From positions 14,795,237 through 14,859,236 of the forward strand of contig OX388307.1 in NCBI GenBank assembly GCA_947579605.1: a stretch of 64,000 bases of DNA. Reading direction: 5' to 3'. A program made the translations under genes and the position numbers. Source of the DNA: Athripsodes cinereus. Its lineage: Eukaryota; Arthropoda; Insecta; Trichoptera; Leptoceridae. Every line of letters starts with the position of its first letter. Position 1 is the stretch's first letter. The notes below the pieces were generated by a model. It did no database searches and had not been told where the DNA came from. It worked only from the letters and a program-made list of their open reading frames with translations. This document shows, one piece after another, positions 1 through 10,985 of the stretch.

Positions 1-238
1 GATTTAGCGAAATTGTGAGTATTTTGATGAAATCTTTCGTATGGATATTTTTGACAGATAAATAGATGAATTAGTTTGACAATTCAATCATGATTTGACG
101 GTTATTTGGGTTTTCTGAGAGATTTTGACCAAAAAATTTCCTACAAAAAATTTGACAGGTCTACGAAACAGTGATATCAAGAATTTGTTTGACATTTCAA
201 TTATGACATTTTAGTGATAATATGGGTATATTGATAAA
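1..238 (+). repeat. Satellite DNA, plus orientation, at the window edge
   Basis: This is the continuation of the about 114-115-bp satellite described at 5187-9886. It contains the recurrent words gatttagcgaaattgtgag, tttttgacaga and ttcaatcatgatttga. There is no coding content. The array is interrupted at 257-269 by the R1-type element and resumes at 5187. Confidence 0.85.
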
Positions 239-289
239 TCATGAAGATATTTGTCAGGTCATCCATGAACCTGACAAATATCTTCATGA
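239..289. other. Inverted duplication at the 5' junction of the R1-type element
   Basis: Bases 239-258 (tcatgaagatatttgtcagg) are target satellite. Bases 270-289 are their exact 20-base reverse complement, separated by 11 bases (259-269). The 13-base target duplication ggtcatccatgaa is at 257-269 and recurs at 5187-5199 after the poly(A). The inverted 20-mer is therefore extra DNA between the left target duplication and the element. I infer that the reverse transcriptase switched template onto the target strand while completing integration. Confidence 0.8.
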
Positions 290-741
290 GGGGTTTTCGG
301 TCCCCCATCGGGTGCGTCCTCAGGTGGTGGATAGAGGAACAGCTCACCGGGGAAATAAAATACCCGGCGCGAACCAAAACTGATCCTGTCCCAAATAAGG
401 TGTGTCAACAGGCGCGAAACAAAACCGAACCTGTCCCAAGCTAAGGTGTGCGACTCCGTGCTGATGGCTGGATGGCACTGGGGACAGACCATCAAACCCA
501 GAGTCACGAACGGATCCCTGGGGGAACCAGGCGACACCCCCTTGTAATATAGCCTTCTGCATGTAAGAGGCTCTGTGTGCAGCGACTGTATAATTCCTCA
601 CTGCTCGTGGGAACAAAATGGATGTAAATAATAAAAACAGAAATTATCGATGCAATAGACAGACAATTCAATCCATTCGCTAGAAGGGACTCAATTAGTA
701 GAACGCCACCGGGCTCCCCAAGTATTCGGGACACCCTATTA

Positions 742-2290
742 ATGGGAGAACAATCTGAACTGCCAGATACTGGCAAAAAAACAAAGAAAAGAAAAAAGAT
801 CTCAAGTCCAAAAGAAGAAACCCCGCCTCGGAAATCGCCAACAGCGGAAACCCTTCTACTGAAAAATAAAATTGGCGACCTAATGAGATTTGTGGGCGAG
901 AACAAAAAAGTCCAAAAGGAGATCAATGTTCTGGCCATAGAAATCTCCGAAACGTTTGCTCAGGTACTAAATCAGGCAGAAGAAGATTCACATAGACTGG
1001 CGGTGCTTCAAAAACGCTTTGAAAACTTTAAAGAAGCCCAGGAAGAAAAAAAAAACCGTATGACTGAAGAGATGAAAGACATGAAAAACTCGATACGTCC
1101 GGAAGGAGTATGACAAACTTGCCTTGGAGCGAAGGCTAAGCTTTTAGACATAGGTGTTTTTGTGGATAAGTCCTATACAGTTTTTAAAACAACTCTTGGA
1201 CAAAGATGGACTCAGGAAAGTCTCGTCTATGTAAATGTTGTCAGTGGAGATATACTAACCACAGAGACGTAAGATGTCTTTTATTTTGTAGAGGAGGATA
1301 TGAAAGAAACACAAGATGAAATAACAAATAAGATTCTCAATAGGTATCCTGAACTAAAAGGGGGTGAATTTATCCCACACAAAGGAGGAAAAAGCACTAA
1401 GATTGAAATTGTAATAAAGATCGGCAACATGGAGAGAAAAAAGACAATCAATGCATTTTACTGCGAAGACTCAAAAGATGAGGAATTGGAGAGCTTTTAC
1501 GAACTGTGCCGAGCAGTTAGAGAGTCAATCGAGGGAAGTAGAAAAAATATAACAAATGTCCCTCCGACTAGACTAAGGATTGGTATGGTGAAAAAAGTGG
1601 TAGCCTTTATTTTCCATGGAGGAGGAAACCAGATTACAATAAAAATTCCTAAAAGAAGCAAATACAATAAGGCACAAACGAAAAAGAGAGAGAGACAAAA
1701 CGACACTATAATTATTAATAAACGTGAGGAAACTTATGCTGACATGCTCAAAAAAAATCAAAGAAGGATAACATAAGTGAGGAAGAAAATAGCTACATCC
1801 AAACAGTTAGGAAATCAACGAAGGGGGATGTCATCATCAAAACAGCTAGGAGAAAAAGAGAAAGTGTGACAGAGGGCCTGAAAAGAACAGTAGGTGATGA
1901 AAACCTTGAGATTCGAGGCCAAAAACGTGGGGTGATTCATCTTAGTGGACTGGACCCAGCTGTGGAAGAGACCGAAGTCCTGGTGGCTATTTAAGGGGTG
2001 TGGCATCAAATTTCCAGACCAAATTATGATAAGGCCTCTCAGGCCAACAAGAGGAGGGGGACAATCAGCTACGGTGCTACTAAACCCAGAGGATGCATGG
2101 AACTTGGCAAAAATGAAGAAAATCAGAGTGGGCTTATGTATTTGCCACATGAGAGAAAGAGTGGACGTGGTAAGATGCTACCGATGTTGGTCGTATAACC
2201 ATAAAGCTGCTGAATGCAAAGAAGAAGATAGAAGCAGGAAGTGCCGAAAATGCACAGAGGACGGCCCAATAACGGAACCAAACAAAAAAA
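742..2290 (+). pseudogene. R1-type ORF1 (gag-like RNA-binding protein), broken
   Basis: The reading is open at 742-1113, 1300-1776 and 1945 onward, all in the same frame, so the breaks between them are stops and compensating indels. The N-terminal part is lysine-rich and then glutamate/lysine-rich, with coiled-coil character (residues about 50-120 of the first segment). The last segment has a good zinc knuckle, CYRCWSYNHKAAEC (CX2CX4HX4C), followed by a second, degenerate CX2C cluster. In R1 elements this protein coats the element RNA. No start or ribosomal signal can be tested here; 742 is simply the first ATG of the open frame. Confidence 0.75.
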
Positions 2291-4979
2291 AATGTAAAAC
2301 AAAGGACAGTAACAACTATTATGGAGAAACATGCGATACTATGCTAGTGAATGTCAGTAATAAATACCAGGTTATGAAGTACCGCACTGGAGAATGTTTT
2401 GTGTGCCTGGAAACTAGAGATATAATAATATACAGCGTCTACATAAGTCCGAACAAATATACCACTTCACAGGAATATGAAAATGTTTTGCTCGGAATCC
2501 AACAAGACATTAGCAGAGTGAAACGAGTGGAAATGAAGATCATAGTCACTGGAGACCTAAACGCCAGACATGTCTACTGGGGAGGGGAGGGGAGGGGACA
2601 TAACTAACAATACAAGCAAGAAGCTATTGGAGTGGATCCAATCCATGGATTTGTATATACTGAATGACGGCAAAACTCCGACATGCGTCAGACCAAATGG
2701 AGAGTCTTACATAGATGTCACCATCGTTTGTAATAAAGTATTGGAAGATAATCCAGTATGGAGTGTACTCGAAGACGAAGAATCAATGAGCGATCATAAA
2801 CTTATAATAACCAAAATAGAAAACCAGAAAAAGAAAGGCGGTTCTAAGACGGTGTACAGAGTAACAAACCTGGAAGCTATGGATAGAACCTTTAAGGAAA
2901 AGATGAAAAGACAGAAATGTGGACGCCGCAGAGTGTGAAAAGGCATTAATTGAAGCCTACAAAGAGAATACCCCCAGAATCAGGTGTGATGATAATTACA
3001 AGTTACCGTACTGGTGGAATGAAACACTACAAAGCCAAACAAAGCAAACTAGAAAGAAGAGAAGAGTATTCCAAAAATGCAAGAATCAAGAGAGAAGAAA
3101 GATCTTAAAAAATGAATACAAAAATTCCAAAACAGAGCTGGAAATTGCGCTAACGGTGGCTAAAGCAACATTATGGAAAAGGTTATGTGATGAATTGAAC
3201 TCAGACGTCTTTGGAGATCCATATAAAATAGTCAAAAGGCAGCTACAGCCACCTAACCCTAAGACTGCTCTAACCATAGATGAAGAGAAGAAAAATTTTG
3301 AAAGCCTATTCATTGTTGCAAAGAGCGAAGAGCTAAGAAAGGAGACCGTAAACGAAGGAGAAAAGGAAGATAACCTGATCACGGAGGACGAAGTAAAGAA
3401 AGCGGCAGAAAAGATAAAGACGGGTAAAGCACCAGGCCCAGATGAACTGCCTTCCGAGGTTGTGAAAACGTCGATAGTAAAAAACGCCCAATATTACTCA
3501 ATCCTATTTAGTCGACTTCTGAAAGAAGGCAGGTTCCCCAAGGATTGGAAAAAAGCCAAACTAGTGTTGATCGATAAGCCAAAGCAGAGCCCGCGGGAGG
3601 CAAGTAAGTATAGGCCTATATGTCTCCTGAATGCTCTCGCGAAGGCGTATGAGAGTGTGTTAAACACCAGGTTACAGGAGGAAATAGCCAGGTCGGGAGA
3701 CCTGAACAAAAACCAATATGGTTTCAGGGAGGGAAGATCTACGGTTGACGCTGTGCAACACATCATAGACATAGAGGAAAAAGCAAGAACAGGGAGGAGA
3801 AAATGGAGTGCACTAGTGCTCGTGGACGTTAGAAATGCATTTAACATGGCATCCTGGCAAATTATTGTCTCTAAACTCAAAGAAAGAGGAATTGCAAAAC
3901 ACCTGTTGAATGCAACTACGACTACCTAACAGATAAACCAATCCAATTAGATAGAAACACAACACTGGAAACTGGAGGAAGGGTTCCACAGGGGTCGGTA
4001 CTAGGACCAACCCTATGGAATGTTCTATACGATGAGGTGATGACAATAGAAGTCCCACTAGGAGTAGAACTAATCTGTTATGCGGACGATCTAGCCATCT
4101 CCATAACTGCAAGGCATAAAGAAGAGCTGGTCACAAATACAAACAAAACAATACAGGCTATAAATCTATGGATGTGTAGACAAAAACTGGAGATTGCTCC
4201 AGAAAAAAACAGTAGCCCTACTTGGGAGTACAACTGGACTCTGGATTGCGTTTCACAAAACACATAGAAGCAGCGTGCAACAAAGCCCAAAAAACTGCCA
4301 AGGCAATGGGGGCGATCCTACCGAATACACGCGGTCCAAAGGAGGACAAGACAAGAGTACTGGCCCTAGCGGTTCAGTATTCAGTATCAGCGGTATCGGT
4401 TCGGTATTACATGCAGCCCAAATATGGGAAAAAGCTATGGACAGCAAATCAAATAAAGATTCAATACTAAGCACACAGAGAACAATGGCCCTTCGATGAA
4501 GCATGGCATACAGGACAATCTCAACGGATGCGGCAATGGTCCTGGCAGAATTGATTCCCCTCCACTTACTAGCGAGGGAGCGGAAGGAGTTGTATAGGAG
4601 GAGGGAGGAGGATGGCCCCGAACTAAGAAAGCAGCTAAGGAAATTGACCCTGGAAAGCTGGCAGAAAGAATGGGACGAAAGTCATAAAGGCCGGTGGACA
4701 AATAGATTAATAAAGAGCGTCAATTCTTGGACTCTTAGGAAACACGGACACCTTACCTACTATGTCACTCAATGCCTTACCGGACATGGGGTATTTATGG
4801 AATACGTAGCCAGGATAGGCAAGCGAGACAGGCCAAACTGCTTATACTGCGAGGAAATAGACAGCGCAAAGCACACTATGTTTGGGTGCCCAAAGAAAAA
4901 ACTTGGAATAAAGAGTGGGAGTCATGAACCCGGAGAACATAGTTCAAAAGATGCTGGAGGGAAAAGAAATGTGGGATGA
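2291..4979 (+). pseudogene. R1-type ORF2 (endonuclease-reverse transcriptase), broken
   Basis: The reading passes through three frames. At 2340-2607 it shows the APE-type endonuclease middle (SVYISPN, then GDLNARH). At 2570-2938 it shows the endonuclease end (SDHKLIITKI). At 2919-3929 it covers the RT fingers and palm (GKAPGPDELPSEV, YRPICLLNALAKAYE, NQYGFREGRSTVDAV). From 3930 it continues with RVPQGSVLGP and the catalytic CYADDL at 4076-4093. The C-terminal part (4503-4979) has LTGHGVF and a CX2CX7HX4C finger. The N-terminal part of the endonuclease, with its first catalytic residues, is missing: the ORF1 zinc-knuckle frame runs straight into mid-endonuclease, which implies an internal deletion near 2290-2340. 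Confidence 0.82.
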
Positions 4980-5186
4980 GATCACAGGTTACATGACAAG
5001 CATGAAGGAAAAGGAGATTTATGAAAAAATGGAGCAAAGAATCTGAAAGACCAAAAGACTGTGTGATAAGACCAGTTGGCGGGAATCGCGCAGTCTAGGA
5101 GCTGGGAGGGTTTTTAGCCGGTATGAGTCCGGCACTACCCAAGAGGGTGTCCATGAGGATTTCCCCTCCAAATAAAAAAAAAAAAA

Positions 5187-5199
5187 GGTCATCCATGAA
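5187..5199. repeat. 3' copy of the 13-bp target-site duplication of the R1-type element
   Basis: The bases ggtcatccatgaa directly follow the poly(A) run and match 257-269 exactly. Satellite resumes without a break after it. Confidence 0.85.
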
Positions 5200-5854
5200 G
5201 TGATGATTTTAAGAATATTTTGACAGTTTGTATTATGGTTTGGCAAAAATATGCGAGTTTTGATCAATTTTGATCGAAACGTCGACATGAACATTTTTGA
5301 CAGGTCATCCATGGTGATTTAAAAAATTTGCTTGGCAGTTCAATCATGATTTAGCGAAATTGTTAGTACATATTTTATTGAAATCTTTCATACGAATATT
5401 TTTGACAGATGAATAAGATGAATTTATGAAGTAGTTTGACAATTCAATCATGATTTGTAGGTTATTTGGGTTTTCTGAGAGATTTTGACCAAAAAGTTTC
5501 TTATAAATATTTTGACTGATCCACCATGAAACGGTGATTTCAAGAATTTGTCTGACAGTTCAATCATGATATTTTGGTGATAATATGGGTATATTGATAA
5601 ATCATGAAGATTTTTGACAGGTCATCTATGAAGTGATGATTTCAAGAATATTTTGACAGCTCAATCATGGTTTGGCAAAAATATAGGAGTTTTCATAAAT
5701 TTTGATCGAAACGTCGACTTGAATATTTTTGACAGGTCATCCTGAAATGAGGATTGAAAGAATACTTTCAGAGTAAAATCATGGTTTAGCGATAATATTG
5801 GAGTTTTGATAAATTTTAATGGAAACGTCGACTTGAATATTTTTGACAGGTCAT

Positions 5855-7652
5855 CCATGAAGCGGTGATTTTAGAATTTGTTTGCCAGTTGAATCATGGT
5901 TTGGCCATAATATGGATGTATTGATCAATTTTGATCAAAATGTCGACATGAATATTTTTGACAGAGCATCCATGAAGTGAGGATTTCAAGAATATTTTAA
6001 CAGCTCAATCATGGTTTGGCACAAATATAGGAGTTTTGATAATTTTTTATCGAAACGTCGATATGAATATTTTTGCCAAGTCATCCATGAATTGAGGATT
6101 TAAAGAATATTTTGACAGTTCATTCGTGATTTGAAAACAATATGGATGTATTGATAATACATGAAGATTTGGATTTCTGCCAAACTATGATTGAACTGTC
6201 AATCAAATTCTTAAATCATCGTTTAATGGTGGACCTGTTTAATCTTTTTATGTAAACTTTTTATTTGAAATCTCAAAAAAACCCACATAAATGTCAAATT
6301 ATGCAAAAGTCGACGTTTTAATCCCAATTTACAAAAAACTCCCATATTATCGCCAAACCATGATTAAACTGTCAAAATATTCCTCAAATTATCACTTCAT
6401 GGATGACCTGTCAAAAATCTTCATGATATATCAATATACCCATATTATAATCAAAATCTCATGATTGACCTGTCAAACAAATTCATAAATCATCGTTTTA
6501 TAGTGGACCTGTTTATAATCTTTTTATTTGAAATCTCACAAAAAACCCACATATGTAAATGTCAAATTATGAAAAAGTCGACGTTTTGATCACAATTTAC
6601 AAAAAACTCCCATATTATCGCCAAACCATGATTAAAATGTCAAAATATTCCTTAAATCGTCACTTCATGGATTACATGTCAGAAATCTTCATGATTTATC
6701 AATATACCCATATTATTACCAAAATATCATGATTGAACTGTCGAACAAATATGAAGAGGTGATTTTAGAATTTGTTTGGCAGTTCAATCATGGTTTGGCC
6801 ATAATATTGATGTATTGATCAATTTTGATCGAAACGTCGATATGAATATTTTTGACAGGTCATCCATGAAGTGAGGATTTCAAGAATATTTTAACAGCTC
6901 AATCATGGTTTGGCACAAATATAGGAGTTTTGATAATTTTTTATCGAAACGTCGATATGAATATTTTTGCCAAGTCATCCATGAATTGAGGATTTAAAGA
7001 ATATTTTGACAGTTCGTTCGTGATTTGAAAACAATATGGATGTATTGATAATACATGAAGATTTGGATTTCTGCCAAACTATGATTGAACTGTCAATCAA
7101 ATTCTTAAATCATCGTTTAATGGTGGACCTGTTTAATCTTTTTATGTAAACTTTTTATTGGAAATCTCAAAAAAACCCACATAAATGTCAAATTATGCAA
7201 AAGTCGACGTTTTAATCCCAATTTACAAAAAACTCCCATATTATCGCCAAACCATGATTAAACTGTCAAAATATTCCTTAAATTATCACTTCATGGATGA
7301 CCTGTCAAAAATCTTCATGATATATCAATATACCCATATTATAATCAAAATCTCATGATTGACCTGTCAAACAAATTCATAAATCATCGTTTTATGGTGG
7401 ACCTGTTTATAATATTTTAATGTAAACTTTTTATTTGAAATCTCACAAAAAACCCACATAAATGTCAAATTATGAAAAAGTCGACGTTTTGATCACAATT
7501 TACAAAAACTCCCATATTATCGCCAAACCATGATTAAACTGTCTAAATATTCCTTAAATTATCACTTCATGGATTACATGTCAGAAATCTTCATGATTTA
7601 TCAATATACCCATATTATTACCAAAATATCATGATTGAACTGTCAAACAAAT
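5855..7652. repeat. Higher-order repeat: two copies of an 894-902-bp unit with an inverted block inside
   Basis: The sequence around 6061 recurs at 6955 (offset 894) and atgaagaggtgattttag at 6751 recurs at 7653 (offset 902). Each unit holds about 300 bp of plus-oriented monomers followed by about 590 bp of minus-oriented monomers. The switch point acatgaagattt..atttctgcc is the same in both units. A third, shortened version of the same inverted block lies at about 12718-13025. Confidence 0.75.
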
Positions 7653-9886
7653 ATGAAGAGGTGATTTTAGAATTTGTTTGGCAGTTCAATCATGGTTTGG
7701 CCATAATATTTATGTATTGATCAATTTTGATCGAAACGTCGACATGAATATTTTTGACAGGTCATCCATGAAGTGAGGATTTAAAGAATATTTTGACAGT
7801 TCAATCGTGATTTGGCATAAATATGAGGGTATTCATAAATTTTGATAAAGACGTCGACATGAATATTTTTTACGGGTCAAATAATATGGGTATATTGATA
7901 AATCATGAAGATTTTTGACAGGTCATCCATGAAATGATGATTTCAAGAATATTTTGACAGTTTAATCATGGTTTGACAAAAATATAGGAGTTTTCAAAAT
8001 TTTTGATCGATACGTCGACATGAATATTTTTGACAGGCATCCATGAAGCGGTGATTTTAGAATTTGTTTGGCAGTTCAATCATGGTTTGGCCATATAATG
8101 GATGTATTGATAAATTTTGATCGAAACGTCGACTTGAATATTTTTGACAGGTCATCCATGAAGTGAGAATTTAAAGTATATTTTGACAGTTCATTCGTGA
8201 TTTGAAAGCAATATGGATGTACTCGATAAATTTTTATTGAAGCATAAACATTTAAATTTTTGACAGGTCTTCCATGAATTGATGATTTTATGCATTTGTT
8301 TGACAGTTCAATCATGATTTGGCAAAAATATGAGAGTTTTAATCAATTATTATCAAAACGTCGACATGAATATTTTTTGACAAGTCATCCATGAAGTGAG
8401 GATTCAAAGAATATTTTGACAGTTCATTCCTGATTTGAAAGCAATATGGATGTACTCGATAAATTTTTATTGAAGCATAAACATAAACATTTAAATTTTT
8501 GACAGGTCTTCCATGAAGTGATGATTTTATGCATTTGTTTGACAGTTCAATCATGATTTGGCGATAATATTAGAGTCGTGATAAATTTTGATCGAAACGT
8601 CGACTTGAATATTTTTGACAGGTCTACCATGAAGTGGTGATTATAAGAATTTGTTTAGCAGTTTGGCATTTGATTTGGCATTATGTGAGCATAATCGCCA
8701 AATACTCATATTTTGATAAAATCTTTTATTTGAATATTTTTGACAGATCTACCATGAAACGATGATTGTAAGAATTAGTTTGACAGTTCAATCATGGTTT
8801 GGCAAATATATAGGAGTTTTGATAAATTTTTATCGAAACGTCGATATGAATATTTTTGACAAGTCATCCATGAAGTGATGATTTTAAGAATATTTTGACA
8901 GTTCAATCATGGTTTAGCGATTATGTGAGTATTTTGATGAAATCTTTCATATTTTGACAGATCTTCAATGAAACGATGATTTTATGAATTAGTTTGACAA
9001 TTCAAATATTTTTGACAGATAAATATTAATTTATGAATAAAAATTTCAAGAATATTTTGACAGCTCAATCATGGTTTGGCAAAAATATAGGAGTTTTCAT
9101 AAATTTTGATCGAAACGTCAACTTGAATATTTTTGACAGGTCATCCTGAAATGAGGATTGAAAGAATACTATGAGAGTAAAATCATTGTTTAGCGATAAT
9201 ATTGGAGTTTTGATAAATTTTGATCGAAACGTCGACTTGAATATTTTTGACAGGTCTACCATGAAATGATGATTACAAGAATATTTTGACAGTTCAATCA
9301 TGGTTTGGCAAATATATAGGAGTTTTGATAAATTTTCATCGAAACGTCGATATGAATATTTTTGACAAGTCATCCATGAAGTGATGATTTTAAGAATATG
9401 TTGACAGTTCAATCATGGTTTAGCGATTATGTGAGTATTTTGATGAAATCTTTCATATTTTGACAGATCTTCAATGAAACGATGATTTTATGAATTAGTT
9501 TGACAATTCAAATATTTTTACAGATGAATAGATTAATTTATGAATAAAAATTTCAAGAATATTTTGACAGCTCAATCATGGTTTGGCAAAAATATAGGAG
9601 TTTTCATAAATTTTGATCGAAACGTCGACTTGAATATTTTTGACAGGTCATCCTGAAATGAGGATTGAAAGAATACTTTGAGAGTAAAATCATGGTTTAG
9701 CGATAATATTGGAGTTTTGATAAATTATGATCGAAACGTCGACTTGAATATTTTTGACAGGTTTACCATGAAATGAGGATTTCAAGAATATTTTGACAGT
9801 TCAATCATGGTTTGGCAAAATTATGGGAGTTTTGATAAATTTTGATTGAAACTTCGACATGAATATTTTTGACATTTCATCCATGA

Positions 9887-10985
9887 ATAATAATAATAAT
9901 AATCAGACTATTTATATGTGGCGCCGTTTAATGATCCGTGACCATCTCAAGGGCGCCGTGACTTTTCCCGAACAGTAGTGTTTTCAACTTGGTTCTAAAT
10001 GTGGTTGTGGACTGATTCACCCTCAGATCTGTGGGCAGTCTGTCTGAAGCTCCTTTCTGCAAATTTGGAGGTGTTCGCCATATTGGGTTTCGCGAGTTTG
10101 TTGACAGCAGAAGAGGCCGAGCACAGCGGTCGTCTCGGAGTTTCGTCAACGGAAAAGAGTTCGGTTAGACATGTGGGTGCCGTGCCGCATAAGGCGAGAC
10201 TTGTGGACAGTGAGACACAATTTAAACTCCACTCTCTCAGCCAATGTAGATCTAAAAGTAGTGGAGTGATGTGGCGACGCTTGTTCTCTCTGTAGATAGT
10301 CCTGGCGGCAGCATTAAAAGCTATCTGGAGGCGATTGAGAAGAGTCTGGGGCAGTCCTGTGTACATATATGATGTTGCAGTAATCCAGACGAGAGATGAC
10401 AAAGGAGGCGATCAGACTTTTTACTGCATCTACAGATAGATTTTTGGATACATGATGCAGTTGACGAATGTGGAAAAAGGCTGTGCTTACCGTCCTGGAT
10501 ACTTGGGCTTCCATGTAGAGTGCTTCATCCAGTAAGACGCCGAGAACGGATATTGTGCGCGATGGTGTTATGTTGGTTCCAACGACAGAGATTTGTTTGG
10601 TGTCTATGAGATGTTGACGTCCTGGAGAGGCAACCCACATAAATTCGGTTTTGGTTGGATTCAGTTTTAGGCGTCTCTGGGCCATTATGGACGAAAGTTT
10701 TTCAACGCACCGGACAGTGGTAGCCACTAGATTGTCCTTTTGATCCGGGCTACAGAAACTAACAAGGACACGATCGTCGGCGTATGCGTAGTTTTGCATG
10801 CCACACTTTTCCAGGAGGCGGTCAATGCATCCTATGTACAATATAAAACAGTTTATGACCAAGGACTGATCCTTGCGTTAGGGGAGAGTCCCTATGAAAC
10901 GGACGTCCCATGTAGCGGACAGAAGCTGGTATTCGGCTTCAGTTGGAACTACCATGATGTTGTTAGATGTTTATTGAAGACGGGA
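9887..10985 (-). mobile_element. CR1/L2-type LINE, 5'-truncated 3' portion
   Basis: On the minus strand the reading shows RT palm and thumb: SVLG near 10850, then MQNYAYADDRVLVSF near 10800, then the KLNPTKTEF motif. It continues through LDYCNIIY and ends NKLKTLLFGKSHGALE-like near 9960. One frame change occurs around 10320-10400. The 3' end (minus) is an ATT-type microsatellite tail at 9887-9903 (aataataat on the plus strand), as usual for CR1/L2 relatives. The element lacks everything upstream of the RT palm. Both sides return to satellite. It is a dead copy. Confidence 0.8.

Larger units (their letters stand above)
290..5186 (+). mobile_element. R1-clade non-LTR retrotransposon, nearly full length, inactive
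   Basis: The element runs from ggggttttcgg at 290 to a poly(A) run at 5174-5186. It is flanked by the 13-bp duplication ggtcatccatgaa (257-269 and 5187-5199). It carries a 5' UTR to about 741, a gag-like ORF1 with a zinc knuckle, and an ORF2 with endonuclease, reverse transcriptase and a C-terminal CCHC motif. It ends with a roughly 200-bp 3' UTR. The order of domains and the RT wording (RVPQGSVLGP, then CYADDL) are typical of the R1 clade. Several frameshifts and stops break both ORFs, so it is not autonomous. R1 relatives are often target-specific, and here the target is satellite DNA. Confidence 0.88.
5187..9886. repeat. About 114-115-bp satellite array with repeated orientation changes
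   Basis: The landmark gaatatttttgac recurs at 5721, 5835, 5950 and 6065, giving steps of 114-115 bp. Each monomer consists of two related halves that both begin gaatattttgacag. One continues tcatccatgaagtgatga and the other ttcaatcatggtttggc. The monomer ends ttgatcgaaacgtcgacat. Orientation is plus at 5187-6160, minus at 6165-6748, plus at 6752-7062, minus at 7070-7650 and plus at 7653-9886. Short open frames here are low-complexity readings of the satellite and are not genes. Confidence 0.9.

Noticed and set aside
4194..4504. Extra frames around the R1-type RT
   Set aside because: They are shadow frames of the broken ORF2, except where needed to follow its frameshifts.
8076..9412. Several 70-115-residue open frames in the satellite
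   Set aside because: They repeat the same peptide words (MDDLSKIFKSTF and variants) with the satellite period and have no codon constraint; they are satellite read-through.
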